Below the pieces are notes generated by a model. It saw only the letters and a program-made list of their open reading frames with translations. It was not told the DNA's origin and did no database searches. Positions 18,195 to 25,812 of a DNA stretch of 44,630 nucleotides are shown one piece after another; positions within the stretch are counted from its first letter, which is position 1; each line of letters starts with the position of its first letter. The position numbers were made by a program, and so were the translations under genes. Location: the NCBI GenBank assembly GCA_041622675.1, contig JBFJYH010000021.1, positions 1 through 44,630 on the forward strand, read 5' to 3'. The stretch comes from Reddybacter sp041622675 (lineage in GTDB: Bacteria > Pseudomonadota > Gammaproteobacteria > Pseudomonadales > Porticoccaceae).

Positions 18195-18486
18195 ACTCGC
18201 CATCATAAGGGTTCTCTTCTATAACCCACGGATCTTCTTTCTTCTCTCTCCAAGCACGCCAGCCTGGTGGAAGTGAATATAATTCTGCTATAGATGGATC
18301 AGCATCAATAATATGCTCTAGACATACAGTAACAGCATTCTCAACTTTCGGTGTTTCCCAGCCAATGAATTGCCATGCGCCATCTTCAGAGTCATGCGTA
18401 ACATGAAGAATTGGCTCGCCATGATCAATAATTTCTTTTAGGGAAATCACTAAATAGTTTTTAGGCTGACTAAACTTCCAATCCAT
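18193..18486 (-). CDS. Small DUF2185/Imm33-like protein in a likely integron cassette
   Basis: A 97-residue soluble protein from ATG 18486 (MDWKFSQPKNY); an upstream ATG at 18528 would add 14 residues that lie in a probable attC site. Family-like features are HVTHDSEDGAWQF near the middle and DPSIAELYSLPPGWRAWRE toward the end. From memory these match small proteins annotated as DUF2185 or Imm33-like, whose job is unknown or toxin immunity; the name is tentative. The start lies 20 bases after a GTTAAAT core site, the same spacing as for the large cassette at 22606. GAGAAA precedes the ATG. Its own downstream attC is gone, replaced by a REP-like repeat. Confidence 0.65.
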   Translation of the reverse strand: MDWKFSQPKNYLVISLKEIIDHGEPILHVTHDSEDGAWQFIGWETPKVENAVTVCLEHIIDADPSIAELYSLPPGWRAWREKKEDPWVIEENPYDGE

Positions 18487-18501
18487 ACGATTTCTCAAGG
18501 T

Positions 18502-18567
18502 ATTTAACCCAGTGGTCATGAGCGGCAACAGAGCGTAGTTGACGTCCCGTTTACCACCTTGTTAGAG
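18502..18567 (-). other. Degenerate attC-like recombination site
   Basis: Read on the minus strand it runs from CTCTAAC to GTTAAAT, the latter fitting the GTTRRRY integrase core. Inner arms (ggtggtaaacggg and ccgctcatgaccact) are only partly complementary, so this is a worn or atypical attC. Support comes mainly from the cassette-like spacing to the following start codon. Confidence 0.4.
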
Positions 18568-18665
18568 AAGCCGAATTCATAAACTAACCGCGACACATTC
18601 AAAATATAAGAAGGTGAGCTGTAAAATAGGCCTTATCCCATTCTGGCAAGAAGAAGGATAAGTTT

Positions 18666-18882
18666 ATGTCCTATAGACAGCTCACCTATGAAGAAAGAGT
18701 AACGTTATCAACCCTGCCCCAGCAATGCCTTTCAGTGCGTACGATAGCACGCACCTTGAAACGCCATTATTCCACCCTGTGCCGGGAGCTTGATCGCAAT
18801 CGCTGCCATGTCACCGATGGTACTTACCGGCCATCAAGCACAACGAGGTACAAGAGCACGGCGCAAACGCTATAAGGCCTAG
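18666..18882 (+). pseudogene. IS30-family transposase, N-terminal fragment
   Basis: The frame 18666-18875 codes MSYRQLTYEERVTLSTL followed by a helix-turn-helix region (SVRTIARTLKRHYSTLCREL), the IS30-type DNA-binding start. After YRPS the frame goes astray; another frame continues with AQRGTRARRKRYKA, so a frameshift adds to the truncation. Everything beyond, including the DDE catalytic domain, is missing and a REP-like repeat follows at once. Not active. Confidence 0.8.
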
Positions 18883-18883
18883 T

Positions 18884-19285
18884 ATCAAAAGGGTCAGAGT
18901 AATTGATATCAGTTATTTGCCCGATATTCCTCTGATTTCCTGTCACCTCCCCTTCCAGCGGCGAGGCACGCCTACCCGATTTTTTTCTATTTTTTTCTTA
19001 AAACGTTCATTGCCTAATACCCACGCTCGGTTAGTTGAATGGCGTATTTCTTCGAGAGTGTAGTCCGGTATTATTTTGTCAAACAGAGCGCTGTAGCGCT
19101 TTTGCCGGGTCTTTGCTGTTTTTGCCAGCCCCAAATAGAGAGCGTGCGGCGTTATCAGCTCTATTGATTTACCTAGAGCATTGTATTGATAGCTAGCTAG
19201 GCCAAGAGTATTCAGCAGGATGTGCAACCATTCAGGCTCTGACGGGGTTCAATTCAACAATATCAATTACTCTGACCCCTTTGAT
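18884..19285. mobile_element. RAYT/REP element remnant
   Basis: A RAYT transposase fragment is bracketed by inverted copies of one motif: atcaaaagggtcagagtaat (18884-18903, continuing tgatat) and its reverse complement starting atatcaattactctgacccc (19260-19279). REP-associated tyrosine transposases are known to act on such repeats. The element is truncated inside. Confidence 0.65.
18943..19227 (-). pseudogene. REP-associated tyrosine transposase (Y1), C-terminal fragment
   Basis: A 94-residue frame matching the end of RAYT proteins: NALGKSIELITPHALYLGL, then KRYSALFDKIIPDYTLEEIR and ALGNERF-type text (WVLGNERFKKKIE), ending in a basic tail RRWKGR. The catalytic HuH and tyrosine part is absent, so the protein cannot transpose. 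It overlaps no other gene and sits between inverted REP-like repeats. Confidence 0.75.
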
Positions 19286-19320
19286 TCATGACCCCTTTGA
19301 TTCATGACCCCTTTGATTCC
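19259..19320. repeat. Tandem REP-like repeats
   Basis: The motif tatcaattactctgacccc is followed by three tandem copies of an approximately 16-bp unit ending ctttgattc (unit atgacccctttgattc at 19288-19303 and 19304-19319). Local duplication of one end of the RAYT element is the simplest reading. Confidence 0.7.
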
Positions 19321-19322
19321 AA

Positions 19323-19409
19323 GAAGGCATGGACGACCTGGTTGCCGGTAAAAACATTCGCGGGATCATCGTCTACTAAGCACTTATTAAAGCTGAGTAA
19401 CACGGTAAA
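19323..19409 (+). pseudogene. 3' remnant of a second alcohol dehydrogenase
   Basis: The last 18 codons and stop (EGMDDLVAGKNIRGIIVY) match the end of the intact gene at 1275-1331 with one amino-acid change. At DNA level 5 of 57 bases differ, three of them silent third-position changes. Similarity continues past the stop to the shared gtaacacggtaa at 19397-19408. Upstream it is cut by the tandem REP-like repeats. It is the tail of a paralogue or of a gene disrupted by recombination. Confidence 0.85.
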
Positions 19410-19497
19410 TGCCCGAAACGAAACAGAAGACGCCAGGCGTATCTCTATGAACCTAGAATAGGCACCCTCCACTACCTGCAACCGATGGGAGACAAGA

Positions 19498-19530
19498 GTT
19501 TCATTATGCAGGATTGCAAAACCTGACCCC
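19498..19530. repeat. Possible second REP-type motif at truncated attC
   Basis: The sequence gtttcattatgcaggattgc continuing aaaacctgacccc abuts an attC-like half site. Its ending (ctgacccc) resembles the RAYT repeats nearby. It occurs once in the window, so assignment as a repeat is from memory of similar motifs elsewhere. Confidence 0.35.
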
Positions 19531-19554
19531 ATGCTGCTGCATGCGATTGTTAGG
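19531..19554 (-). other. Truncated attC half site after the NERD gene
   Basis: On the minus strand TCCTAACAATCGCATGCAGC overlaps the NERD stop codon and looks like the R''-L'' half of an attC. The second half with a GTTRRRY core is not found; the REP-like motif at 19498-19530 takes its place. Confidence 0.5.
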
Positions 19555-20323
19555 AAACGTTGCGTATGGTTTTACAAGTTGGGTATTCTGAGCAGCCCCA
19601 AAACTGATTACCGGTATTGGAACCTCGCTTTGCAGTACGCAAGAGCATAGCACTGCCACATTTTGGACATTTTTGTTCACTAGTAGCATCACTTCTACTT
19701 TTAAGGTTGGCTACATGTTGTCGGTTTATTACTCGCGAAGGTGTCAGGCGACCAGATTCAATTTTATCAACGGCTTCATAAACTTGGATATCCGACAAAA
19801 CCTCTTCTTCGAAAGATTTTATATACGCAACGAAACCACCACCACGAGTGACATTAGGAGGCATCTTGGTTTTAAACGTGCTCTCACCCGCAAATACTAT
19901 AACGGAGTGAATATGTTCTTCTTCCAGGTTCAGAGCGGAAGATAGTGTTTTGATGTGCTTATAGTTTTGCCGCAGCGGATTTTGGAAGCGGTAGGATTTT
20001 TTGAAAATTTTCTGAGTCCACTGTGCTTGCTTTTCCGTTCCAAATATCCAGCCTTTCATATTCTTCGTTTCTACAACGAAGATCCCATATGCAGACACAA
20101 AAATATGGTCGATTTGGGTAGTGCCGTCTAATGTGGGTAGCGTGACATTATGAACGGGGTGATATACATCAGATGGCAAGCGAACCTTAGCCGCGAACTT
20201 GACTAAGGTTTCACCAACTACGCCTTTGAACCATGGCGATTTCACCACCGCAGTAATCATGGCTACAGGAATTAGCCACCAAAGTACTCCATAAACTTGT
20301 TGAATGATTGGAGTGAAGTCCAT
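19550..20323 (-). CDS. NERD-domain protein with C-terminal topoisomerase zinc ribbon
   Basis: A 257-residue protein with one N-terminal membrane segment (about 10-27), then a NERD domain, a PD-(D/E)XK-type nuclease-related fold. Candidate active residues are E38 (VGETLVKF), D72 (QIDHIFVS) and E85/K87 (VETKNMKGW). The C-terminus has a four-cysteine zinc ribbon (C219, C222, C244, C250) like those of type I topoisomerases. The role is probably nucleic-acid processing or defence; none is proven. It starts 7 bases after the core of a well-formed attC and ends in a half attC, so it is an integron cassette gene. Confidence 0.85.
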   Translation of the reverse strand: MDFTPIIQQVYGVLWWLIPVAMITAVVKSPWFKGVVGETLVKFAAKVRLPSDVYHPVHNVTLPTLDGTTQIDHIFVSAYGIFVVETKNMKGWIFGTEKQAQWTQKIFKKSYRFQNPLRQNYKHIKTLSSALNLEEEHIHSVIVFAGESTFKTKMPPNVTRGGGFVAYIKSFEEEVLSDIQVYEAVDKIESGRLTPSRVINRQHVANLKSRSDATSEQKCPKCGSAMLLRTAKRGSNTGNQFWGCSEYPTCKTIRNVS

Positions 20324-20329
20324 CTTGTT

Positions 20330-20419
20330 ATCTAACGCCTGCCTTCAGCCGACTGATCTTGTAGCGAATGACCGAAGGGAAATAGCGAAAAGTGGGTCGG
20401 CTGCAAGGCATTGTTATAT
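20330..20419 (-). other. Integron attC site
   Basis: Read on the minus strand: ATATAAC (20419-20413), then arm TGCCTTGCAGCCGAC (20410-20396), a variable middle, arm GTCGGCTGAAGGCA (20353-20340), then core GTTAGAT (20336-20330). The arms pair fully except for one extra G, the expected extrahelical base. R'' ATATAAC is the exact complement of GTTATAT at the cassette's other end (22633-22627), as expected if both belong to one mobile cassette. Confidence 0.88.
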
Positions 20420-20425
20420 GACTTT

Positions 20426-22606
20426 TTATCCATTCCCAAAGACCGAAAGCATCTTTTGATAATGCTTTTCGTATCCCGTTACTTCAAACACTAACCTTAG
20501 GCCATCTCGGAACGACTCGTAGTCAAATTCTTTGAAATCAAAAACGTTTTGGCCGAGGGAGTGTGATTCTCTGTTTATGTATCGGCAAAACGCTTGAAAC
20601 CTATTTTCTTGCAATTCTGGAAATTGGACTACGTTACTTAAATCTTGCTTCTGAACAAAGTTGAAAAAGTACTCAACGATGTTACGCATGCAGTTGGCAA
20701 TCAAGGCTGGCGGCTGATCTGGGTCAGTGACAATTGACCAGTACGAATGGTAGTCATTCTGGACTTCTTCGTAGCTCATTTTCACGATCTGGCTACCGCT
20801 GTCGTTCTTAAACAGCCTGAAGAGCTTCTGTGTTTCTTTTCGATTATTGTGGTTTGCATCTGCGAGTTCGTAGAAAAAATAAAGGCTGTGAGTCAATACA
20901 AAAACTTGTTCAATAGTATTCGATTCAAAGAACTCACTTTTTATCAGCCGTCCGATATTGAAGACAAAAACATGGGAAAGGCTAGATATAGGGTCATCTA
21001 TAACTGCAACCTTCTTCCCCGATACTTCGGTAGCTTCCCGCTTTCCTTTGCAGAGCTCGCAGAAATAGAGAAAACTAATAATCATTTTCTCACCTTCACT
21101 TAGCGAAAAGAAAGAAGCATCTGAATCGCTGGATCGAACTATTTTGTAAAGCGAATCGTCATGCCTTGAAATGGAGAAATCAGATACTCCAATTTGAAGA
21201 AGGCCTTCGTTAATGTGTCCTATGGCCTCCTCAATATTCACCGTAGATTTCTGGAGTTGTGAGATTTCTGATCTTTTCTCCTTCTCTTTTATCTCGAGCT
21301 CATCGAGGCGTGTCTTTGATTCCGCCTGTTCTTCTTCAAAGGTTCTGATCACCGACGCTAGCGCCGAAATAGTTTGATCGTATTCCCAGCGCATCAAACT
21401 CCAGAACTCGCCTTTCAATGACTGCAACTCGGCCTCAAGGTTATCAAGTTTAGTATTGTGAACTGCCGTGTCATTGTTAATTTTTGCAATGACCGTATTG
21501 AATGCATCCACAACCTGCTTGCTAGATCCGAGTTTTTGAATGCTGCTGGGAGAATTCTTTTTCTCTTGAATTGTTTTTAGGTTGCGCTGAACGAGTGCGA
21601 CAAGCGCTGCATGATTCTCTGCCAAGTCGGCTCCGTGTGCAGAGCTAAAAGGATTTGACTTATAGGTTTCTAAGGTGCTGAGGCTTCTGACAGCCTCTCG
21701 ATATCGAATCTCCAAGTTTTCGATTCGGCGTGTAGATTCTTCGTATGATGCATCGAAATACCCCTCGATATCTTGGGCTAGTTGGTTGGTTATAGTTTCG
21801 GACTGACAAAATGGGCATGATGCGGTTGAGCCTTCTGGCGGTATGGAAACGTATTTAAGTCCATCCTTGACCCAATCAGAATTGTTCAGCGTTTCAATTA
21901 GAACCGCCACCGAGCTATTTGTGCTTCCGACGATCGCCCGCCCGAAGATGTCATCTGTTTCAACATCTCCTTCATCGAACTCGAATGATGGCAATAGATC
22001 GTGGTTTTTTGCATCGTTTCCCTTTATAGCTTCGACGTTCCTTTTGAGGCTTGCGATATCCTGAGAGGGCTTGGTGTCTGGTTTCGTTACGCTTGACAAA
22101 TGCGAGTACAGCGTTTCTTTGTTTCCTTTCAAGCCTTGTAGAAAATCCTCAAGTACTCGGTCACCTCCCGTAAACTGAGTTTTGATTTCCCAGGTAACGA
22201 CATAGGCATCGGATTTTTCTTCATCCAATGCTGTCAGGCGCTTGTTTGCGCTATCTTCTTCTTGTTCTTTTTCTGCGATAATTGCGAGCAGCTCAGTTTG
22301 AGCTGTTTCAAGTTTTTCCTCTACATCTTTGTTTTCTTTCGATAAACTGAAAATTCCTCGCAACTTGTCTGCTTCGTAGAAATGATCTTCGACAAATTTT
22401 TGGTTGTAAACATATAACGACACATTGTCGGCGACATCCAGATTGCACGCGCCGTATACACTACCGCTAGTGTCGTAAAGATAATTGGATAGCGTGCTCT
22501 TCCCCGAACCGTTTAGTCCGTATATCAGATTGACCTTCTTGTCCGTCTGCAAAGCGGCCTGCGACTTATAACTCGCAACGCTTTGCATGGAAATGTTTGA
22601 AATCAT
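20426..22606 (-). CDS. RloC/PrrC-like AAA ATPase, candidate anticodon nuclease
   Basis: A 726-residue SMC/ABC-type ATPase of the AAA_13 group. Walker A is GLNGSGKST (30-38), the signature LSEGEK is at 502-507, Walker B VAVIDDP is at 533-539 and the switch H573 lies in LTHS. Between them are long coiled coils around a CPFC motif (C264, C267), a zinc hook like that of Rad50 and RloC. C-terminal R641, E645 and H682 (RNIVE and NRESHS) fit the Arg-Glu-His triad of PrrC/RloC tRNA anticodon nucleases. RloC-type proteins are held to cut tRNA after DNA damage or phage attack. It fills a 2297-bp integron cassette alone, with no restriction genes beside it. Nuclease activity is inferred. Confidence 0.85.
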   Translation of the reverse strand: MISNISMQSVASYKSQAALQTDKKVNLIYGLNGSGKSTLSNYLYDTSGSVYGACNLDVADNVSLYVYNQKFVEDHFYEADKLRGIFSLSKENKDVEEKLETAQTELLAIIAEKEQEEDSANKRLTALDEEKSDAYVVTWEIKTQFTGGDRVLEDFLQGLKGNKETLYSHLSSVTKPDTKPSQDIASLKRNVEAIKGNDAKNHDLLPSFEFDEGDVETDDIFGRAIVGSTNSSVAVLIETLNNSDWVKDGLKYVSIPPEGSTASCPFCQSETITNQLAQDIEGYFDASYEESTRRIENLEIRYREAVRSLSTLETYKSNPFSSAHGADLAENHAALVALVQRNLKTIQEKKNSPSSIQKLGSSKQVVDAFNTVIAKINNDTAVHNTKLDNLEAELQSLKGEFWSLMRWEYDQTISALASVIRTFEEEQAESKTRLDELEIKEKEKRSEISQLQKSTVNIEEAIGHINEGLLQIGVSDFSISRHDDSLYKIVRSSDSDASFFSLSEGEKMIISFLYFCELCKGKREATEVSGKKVAVIDDPISSLSHVFVFNIGRLIKSEFFESNTIEQVFVLTHSLYFFYELADANHNNRKETQKLFRLFKNDSGSQIVKMSYEEVQNDYHSYWSIVTDPDQPPALIANCMRNIVEYFFNFVQKQDLSNVVQFPELQENRFQAFCRYINRESHSLGQNVFDFKEFDYESFRDGLRLVFEVTGYEKHYQKMLSVFGNG

Positions 22607-22626
22607 CCAGCCAAACTCCCTAAGTC

Positions 22627-22690
22627 ATATAACAGCTAAGTCTGCGTCACCCGACGCAAAAAAACACGTCAAGTGACGTACTTCTGCAAC
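22627..22690 (-). other. 5' cassette boundary with degenerate attC/attI-like site
   Basis: GTTATAT (minus, 22633-22627) marks the 5' edge of the large cassette, 20 bases before its start codon. Behind it, tgcgtcac (22643-22650) pairs with gtgacgta (22673-22680) with one wobble, as an attC inner arm could, but no good outer R'' core is seen. It may be a worn attC of a lost cassette. Confidence 0.45.
22658..22679 (-). terminator. Rho-independent terminator upstream of the cassette cluster
   Basis: On the minus strand a perfect hairpin ACGTCA-CT-TGACGT is followed by G and seven T. It would stop transcripts coming from gor and thus separate the housekeeping operon from the cassette genes. It falls inside the attC-like boundary. 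Confidence 0.65.
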
Positions 22691-22805
22691 TTAAACGATT
22701 AACACATAGCTAAGCCCCTGACTTAAATCTATATCTTTATTTGGTAACGCTATCGCTTATGCAAAAATACTAACAACTACAACAGCTTGAATAAAAAGCC
22801 TACAC

Positions 22806-22843
22806 TTTACACCAGAGTTTTACGTCATCTGGTGTAAAACTCT
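22806..22843. repeat. Interleaved inverted repeats downstream of gor
   Basis: Arm pair A (tttacaccaga 22806-22816; tctggtgtaaa 22828-22838) and arm pair B (agagttttac 22814-22823; gtaaaactct 22834-22843) interleave as A-B-A'-B'. The arms overlap, so only one stem can form fully at a time. It lies about 150 bp after gor. Together with the sites above, this accounts for the 385-bp gap 22607-22992. Confidence 0.5.
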
Positions 22844-22992
22844 ACATCACCTGACTGGCGTCACCGCTGTACAACTTTTTATTAAAACCCCTCAGCGGCT
22901 TATTATTCAGGCTGTATGCCAAGCTGTAGATACGGGGTCCCGATACATGGGCATACGAGGTCTTACTATCATGCGTCTCGCGCCAAACTAAC

Positions 22993-24360
22993 TTAAGCCG
23001 AACGCTCTGTTCGCATGGTGACAAACTCCTCAGCTGCTGTTGGGTGAATACCCACGGTGGCATCAAAATCGGCCTTGGTTGCCCCGGCCTTAATCGCCAC
23101 CCCTATACCTTGTATAATTTCACCGGCAGATTCACCCACCATGTGGCAGCCAACGACGCGGTCACTTTCGGCATCGACAATTAATTTCATGTAAATTTGT
23201 TCGTCAATACCACCGAGAGTTTGCTTCATTGGTTTAAAGCGGGATTCAAAGACTTTAATCGCCCCATATTTCTGTTGTGCCTGGGCTTCGCTAAAACCCA
23301 CGGTGCCAATATTGGGCTGGCTAAATACGGCGGTGGGAATAAAGTCGTAGTCGACCTTGGTTGATCCGCCTTTAAATAAATTCTCAGACAAGGCCATGCC
23401 TTCACGAATCGCGACTGGGGTTAACTCAACACGGCCAATGACATCGCCAAGGGCATAGATCGAGGGTTCAGCGGTTTGAAAGAAGTCATCGACCTCTATC
23501 GCGCCCCGTGAATCACAACTCACTGCGGTTGTTTCAAGGCCCAGGTTTTGGATATTGGCTTTGCGGCCGGTGGCGTACATCACGCTATCGACGTTCATTG
23601 TTGAGCCATCAGCCAAATTCAGTGTCAATTGGTCTTGTGGCTTGCTGGTGTCTTTGGATATTTGTTCGATGTCCGTATCAAAATGTAAATGCACACCCTT
23701 TTTGGCCATTTCAGAGGCGAGGTGCTGGCGAACGTCTTCATCAAACCCCCTTAAAAACAAAGATCCACGATAGAACAAATGGGTCTCAACACCCAGACCG
23801 TGGAAAATACCGGCGAACTCCACCGCAATATAACCACCGCCTACAATCACCATACGCTTAGGCAGGGTGTCGATATAAAAAGCCTGCTCGGATGTAATGA
23901 CGTGCTCATTACCGGGAAAGTCTGGCACAAAGGGACGGCCACCGGTGCACACCAATATTTTGCCAGCACTATATTCCCGACCATTAACCACAACGCTATT
24001 GGGGCCGGTGATTTGCGCGCGGCCTTCGATCAATTCAACGCCAGACTGTTTTAATAAGTTGCGATAAATACCGTTGAGGCGTTCAATTTCTTGGGTTTTA
24101 TTATCGCGTAGTGTCGGCCAGTCAAAACTTTGTGGTGGGACTGTCCAGCCAAAACCGGCTGCGGTGCGAAATTCTTCTTCAAAGGCGGAGGCATAGACGA
24201 AGAGCTTTTTCGGCACGCAGCCGACATTGACACAGGTGCCGCCGAGATATTGTTCTTCGGCGACAATCACTTTAGCGCCGTATTGGGCAGACATACGGGC
24301 CGTGCGCACACCCCCGGAACCGGCGCCAATGACAAATAAATCGACATCGTAATCACTCAT
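22993..24360 (-). CDS. gor: Glutathione-disulfide reductase
   Basis: A 455-residue cytoplasmic flavoenzyme that reduces oxidised glutathione with NADPH. The N-terminal FAD motif GAGSGG is followed by the redox disulfide in GGTCVNVGCVPKKL. A second dinucleotide motif, VIVGGGYIAVEFAG, binds NADPH. The C-terminal HPTAAEEFVTMR supplies the His-Glu pair of the partner subunit's active site. Length is standard. Its start overlaps the end of cysG by 8 bp, making it the last gene of the long minus-strand run. Confidence 0.95.
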   Translation of the reverse strand: MSDYDVDLFVIGAGSGGVRTARMSAQYGAKVIVAEEQYLGGTCVNVGCVPKKLFVYASAFEEEFRTAAGFGWTVPPQSFDWPTLRDNKTQEIERLNGIYRNLLKQSGVELIEGRAQITGPNSVVVNGREYSAGKILVCTGGRPFVPDFPGNEHVITSEQAFYIDTLPKRMVIVGGGYIAVEFAGIFHGLGVETHLFYRGSLFLRGFDEDVRQHLASEMAKKGVHLHFDTDIEQISKDTSKPQDQLTLNLADGSTMNVDSVMYATGRKANIQNLGLETTAVSCDSRGAIEVDDFFQTAEPSIYALGDVIGRVELTPVAIREGMALSENLFKGGSTKVDYDFIPTAVFSQPNIGTVGFSEAQAQQKYGAIKVFESRFKPMKQTLGGIDEQIYMKLIVDAESDRVVGCHMVGESAGEIIQGIGVAIKAGATKADFDATVGIHPTAAEEFVTMRTERSA

Positions 24361-25795
24361 TGCTTAGCTCCTGATTGTTAGTTTCAGTATTTTCAGTGTT
24401 AAACCACGCCAATTTATTTTGCAGGCTAACGACATGGCCAATAATTAATAAGGTGGGCGCCCGCACGTTTAGGCTCTCGACTTTACTGGCGAGATTAGCG
24501 AGATCACTAATCACCACCCGCTGTTCAGGCTTGGTGCCTTTTTCAACCAGAGCAGCCGGGGTATCGCTAGCTAGGCCGTGTTGAACCAGTTGAGCACAAA
24601 TATCGGCCAGACTTACCAGGCTCATATAAAACACCAGGGTCTGGTTGGGCACCGCTAAGCTCGACCAGTTGAGATCGAGTTTATAATCCTTTTTATGCCC
24701 GGTGATAAATTGCACCGACTGGGAAAAGTCCCTATGAGTAAGGGGTATTCCAGCATAACTGGCACAACCCGAAGCCGCCGTAATACCCGGCACCACTTGA
24801 AAGCTCACCCCCTCTTCGGCTAGGCGTTCAATTTCTTCACCGCCACGACCAAAAATAAAGGGGTCACCACCCTTCAAACGCAGTACCCGTTTACCCTGTT
24901 TTGCGAGATCAACGAGCAAACGATTAATATCCGTTTGAGCGACGGCATGATCACCCGCGCGCTTGCCGACATAAATGCGCTCGGCATCGCGGCGCACCAT
25001 GGCTAACACTTGCGGTGACACTAACCTGTCGTGCAACACGACATCGGCCTGCTGCATAAGGCGCAGGGCGCGAAAGGTGAGCAGGTCGGGATCACCCGGG
25101 CCTGCGCCGACGAGATACACTTCACCATAGGTTTGAGCATCTGCATCGGCATCAGCGGCCATTGTTTCCAGCTGGGCCAGTAATTGCTGTTCGGCCTGTT
25201 GGTGATTGCCCGCATAAACCGCTTCAGCCACGTTGCCGTCGAGCACATTTTCCCAAAAGCGGCGGCGCTGGCTTTCACCCGCTAACAATGTTTTTACTTT
25301 ATCGCGATAGCGAGCAGCCAGTTTTGCCAGTGCCCCTGTATTACCGGGCAAAAGCGCTTCAATGCGCCCCCGCAACAGGCGCGTCATAACCGGGCTAGTA
25401 CCACTGGAGGTAATGGCTATCTGAATAGGCGAGCGATCGACTATGGCGGGGAAAATAACACTGCACAGCGCAGGATTATCCACCACATTCACCGGAATAT
25501 TGCGCTGTTTAGCAGCGGCGGAAATTGCCGCATTTAAAGGCTGGTCGCTAGTGGCGGCAATGGCGAGTACTACATTGTCGAGGTCAGTTTCGTAATATTC
25601 GCGCTGCAGCAGCGTTAACAGCGCAGGATATTCCAGCGCCATGTCACGCAGCCCCTGACAAATGTGCGGGGCGACAAGGCTAATATGGGCGCTGGCCTCG
25701 CACAGGGTACGCACTTTGCGCAGGGCGATATCACCGCCGCCAACCACTAAACAGGGTCGCGCTGCAATGTCGTGAAACAGGGGTAAATAATCCAT
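24353..25795 (-). CDS. cysG: Siroheme synthase (trifunctional CysG)
   Basis: A 480-residue fusion. The N-terminal half (VVGGGDIALRKV near 17-28; TSSGTSPVMTRLLR) is the precorrin-2 dehydrogenase/ferrochelatase. The C-terminal half (YLVGAGPGDPDLLTFRALRL; RLKGGDPFIFGRGGEE) is the SAM-dependent uroporphyrinogen-III methyltransferase. Together they turn uroporphyrinogen III into siroheme for sulfite and nitrite reductases. It follows serS by 17 bp, the order seen in Pseudomonas. Confidence 0.95.
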   Translation of the reverse strand: MDYLPLFHDIAARPCLVVGGGDIALRKVRTLCEASAHISLVAPHICQGLRDMALEYPALLTLLQREYYETDLDNVVLAIAATSDQPLNAAISAAAKQRNIPVNVVDNPALCSVIFPAIVDRSPIQIAITSSGTSPVMTRLLRGRIEALLPGNTGALAKLAARYRDKVKTLLAGESQRRRFWENVLDGNVAEAVYAGNHQQAEQQLLAQLETMAADADADAQTYGEVYLVGAGPGDPDLLTFRALRLMQQADVVLHDRLVSPQVLAMVRRDAERIYVGKRAGDHAVAQTDINRLLVDLAKQGKRVLRLKGGDPFIFGRGGEEIERLAEEGVSFQVVPGITAASGCASYAGIPLTHRDFSQSVQFITGHKKDYKLDLNWSSLAVPNQTLVFYMSLVSLADICAQLVQHGLASDTPAALVEKGTKPEQRVVISDLANLASKVESLNVRAPTLLIIGHVVSLQNKLAWFNTENTETNNQELSNE

Positions 25796-25812
25796 GGGTT
25801 AAAACTCCGTGC

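Noticed and set aside
20426..22606. Gabija GajA or an SMC/Rad50 repair protein
   Set aside because: No TOPRIM domain and no SbcD/Mre11 partner; the C-terminal R-E-H residues and zinc hook fit RloC/PrrC better.
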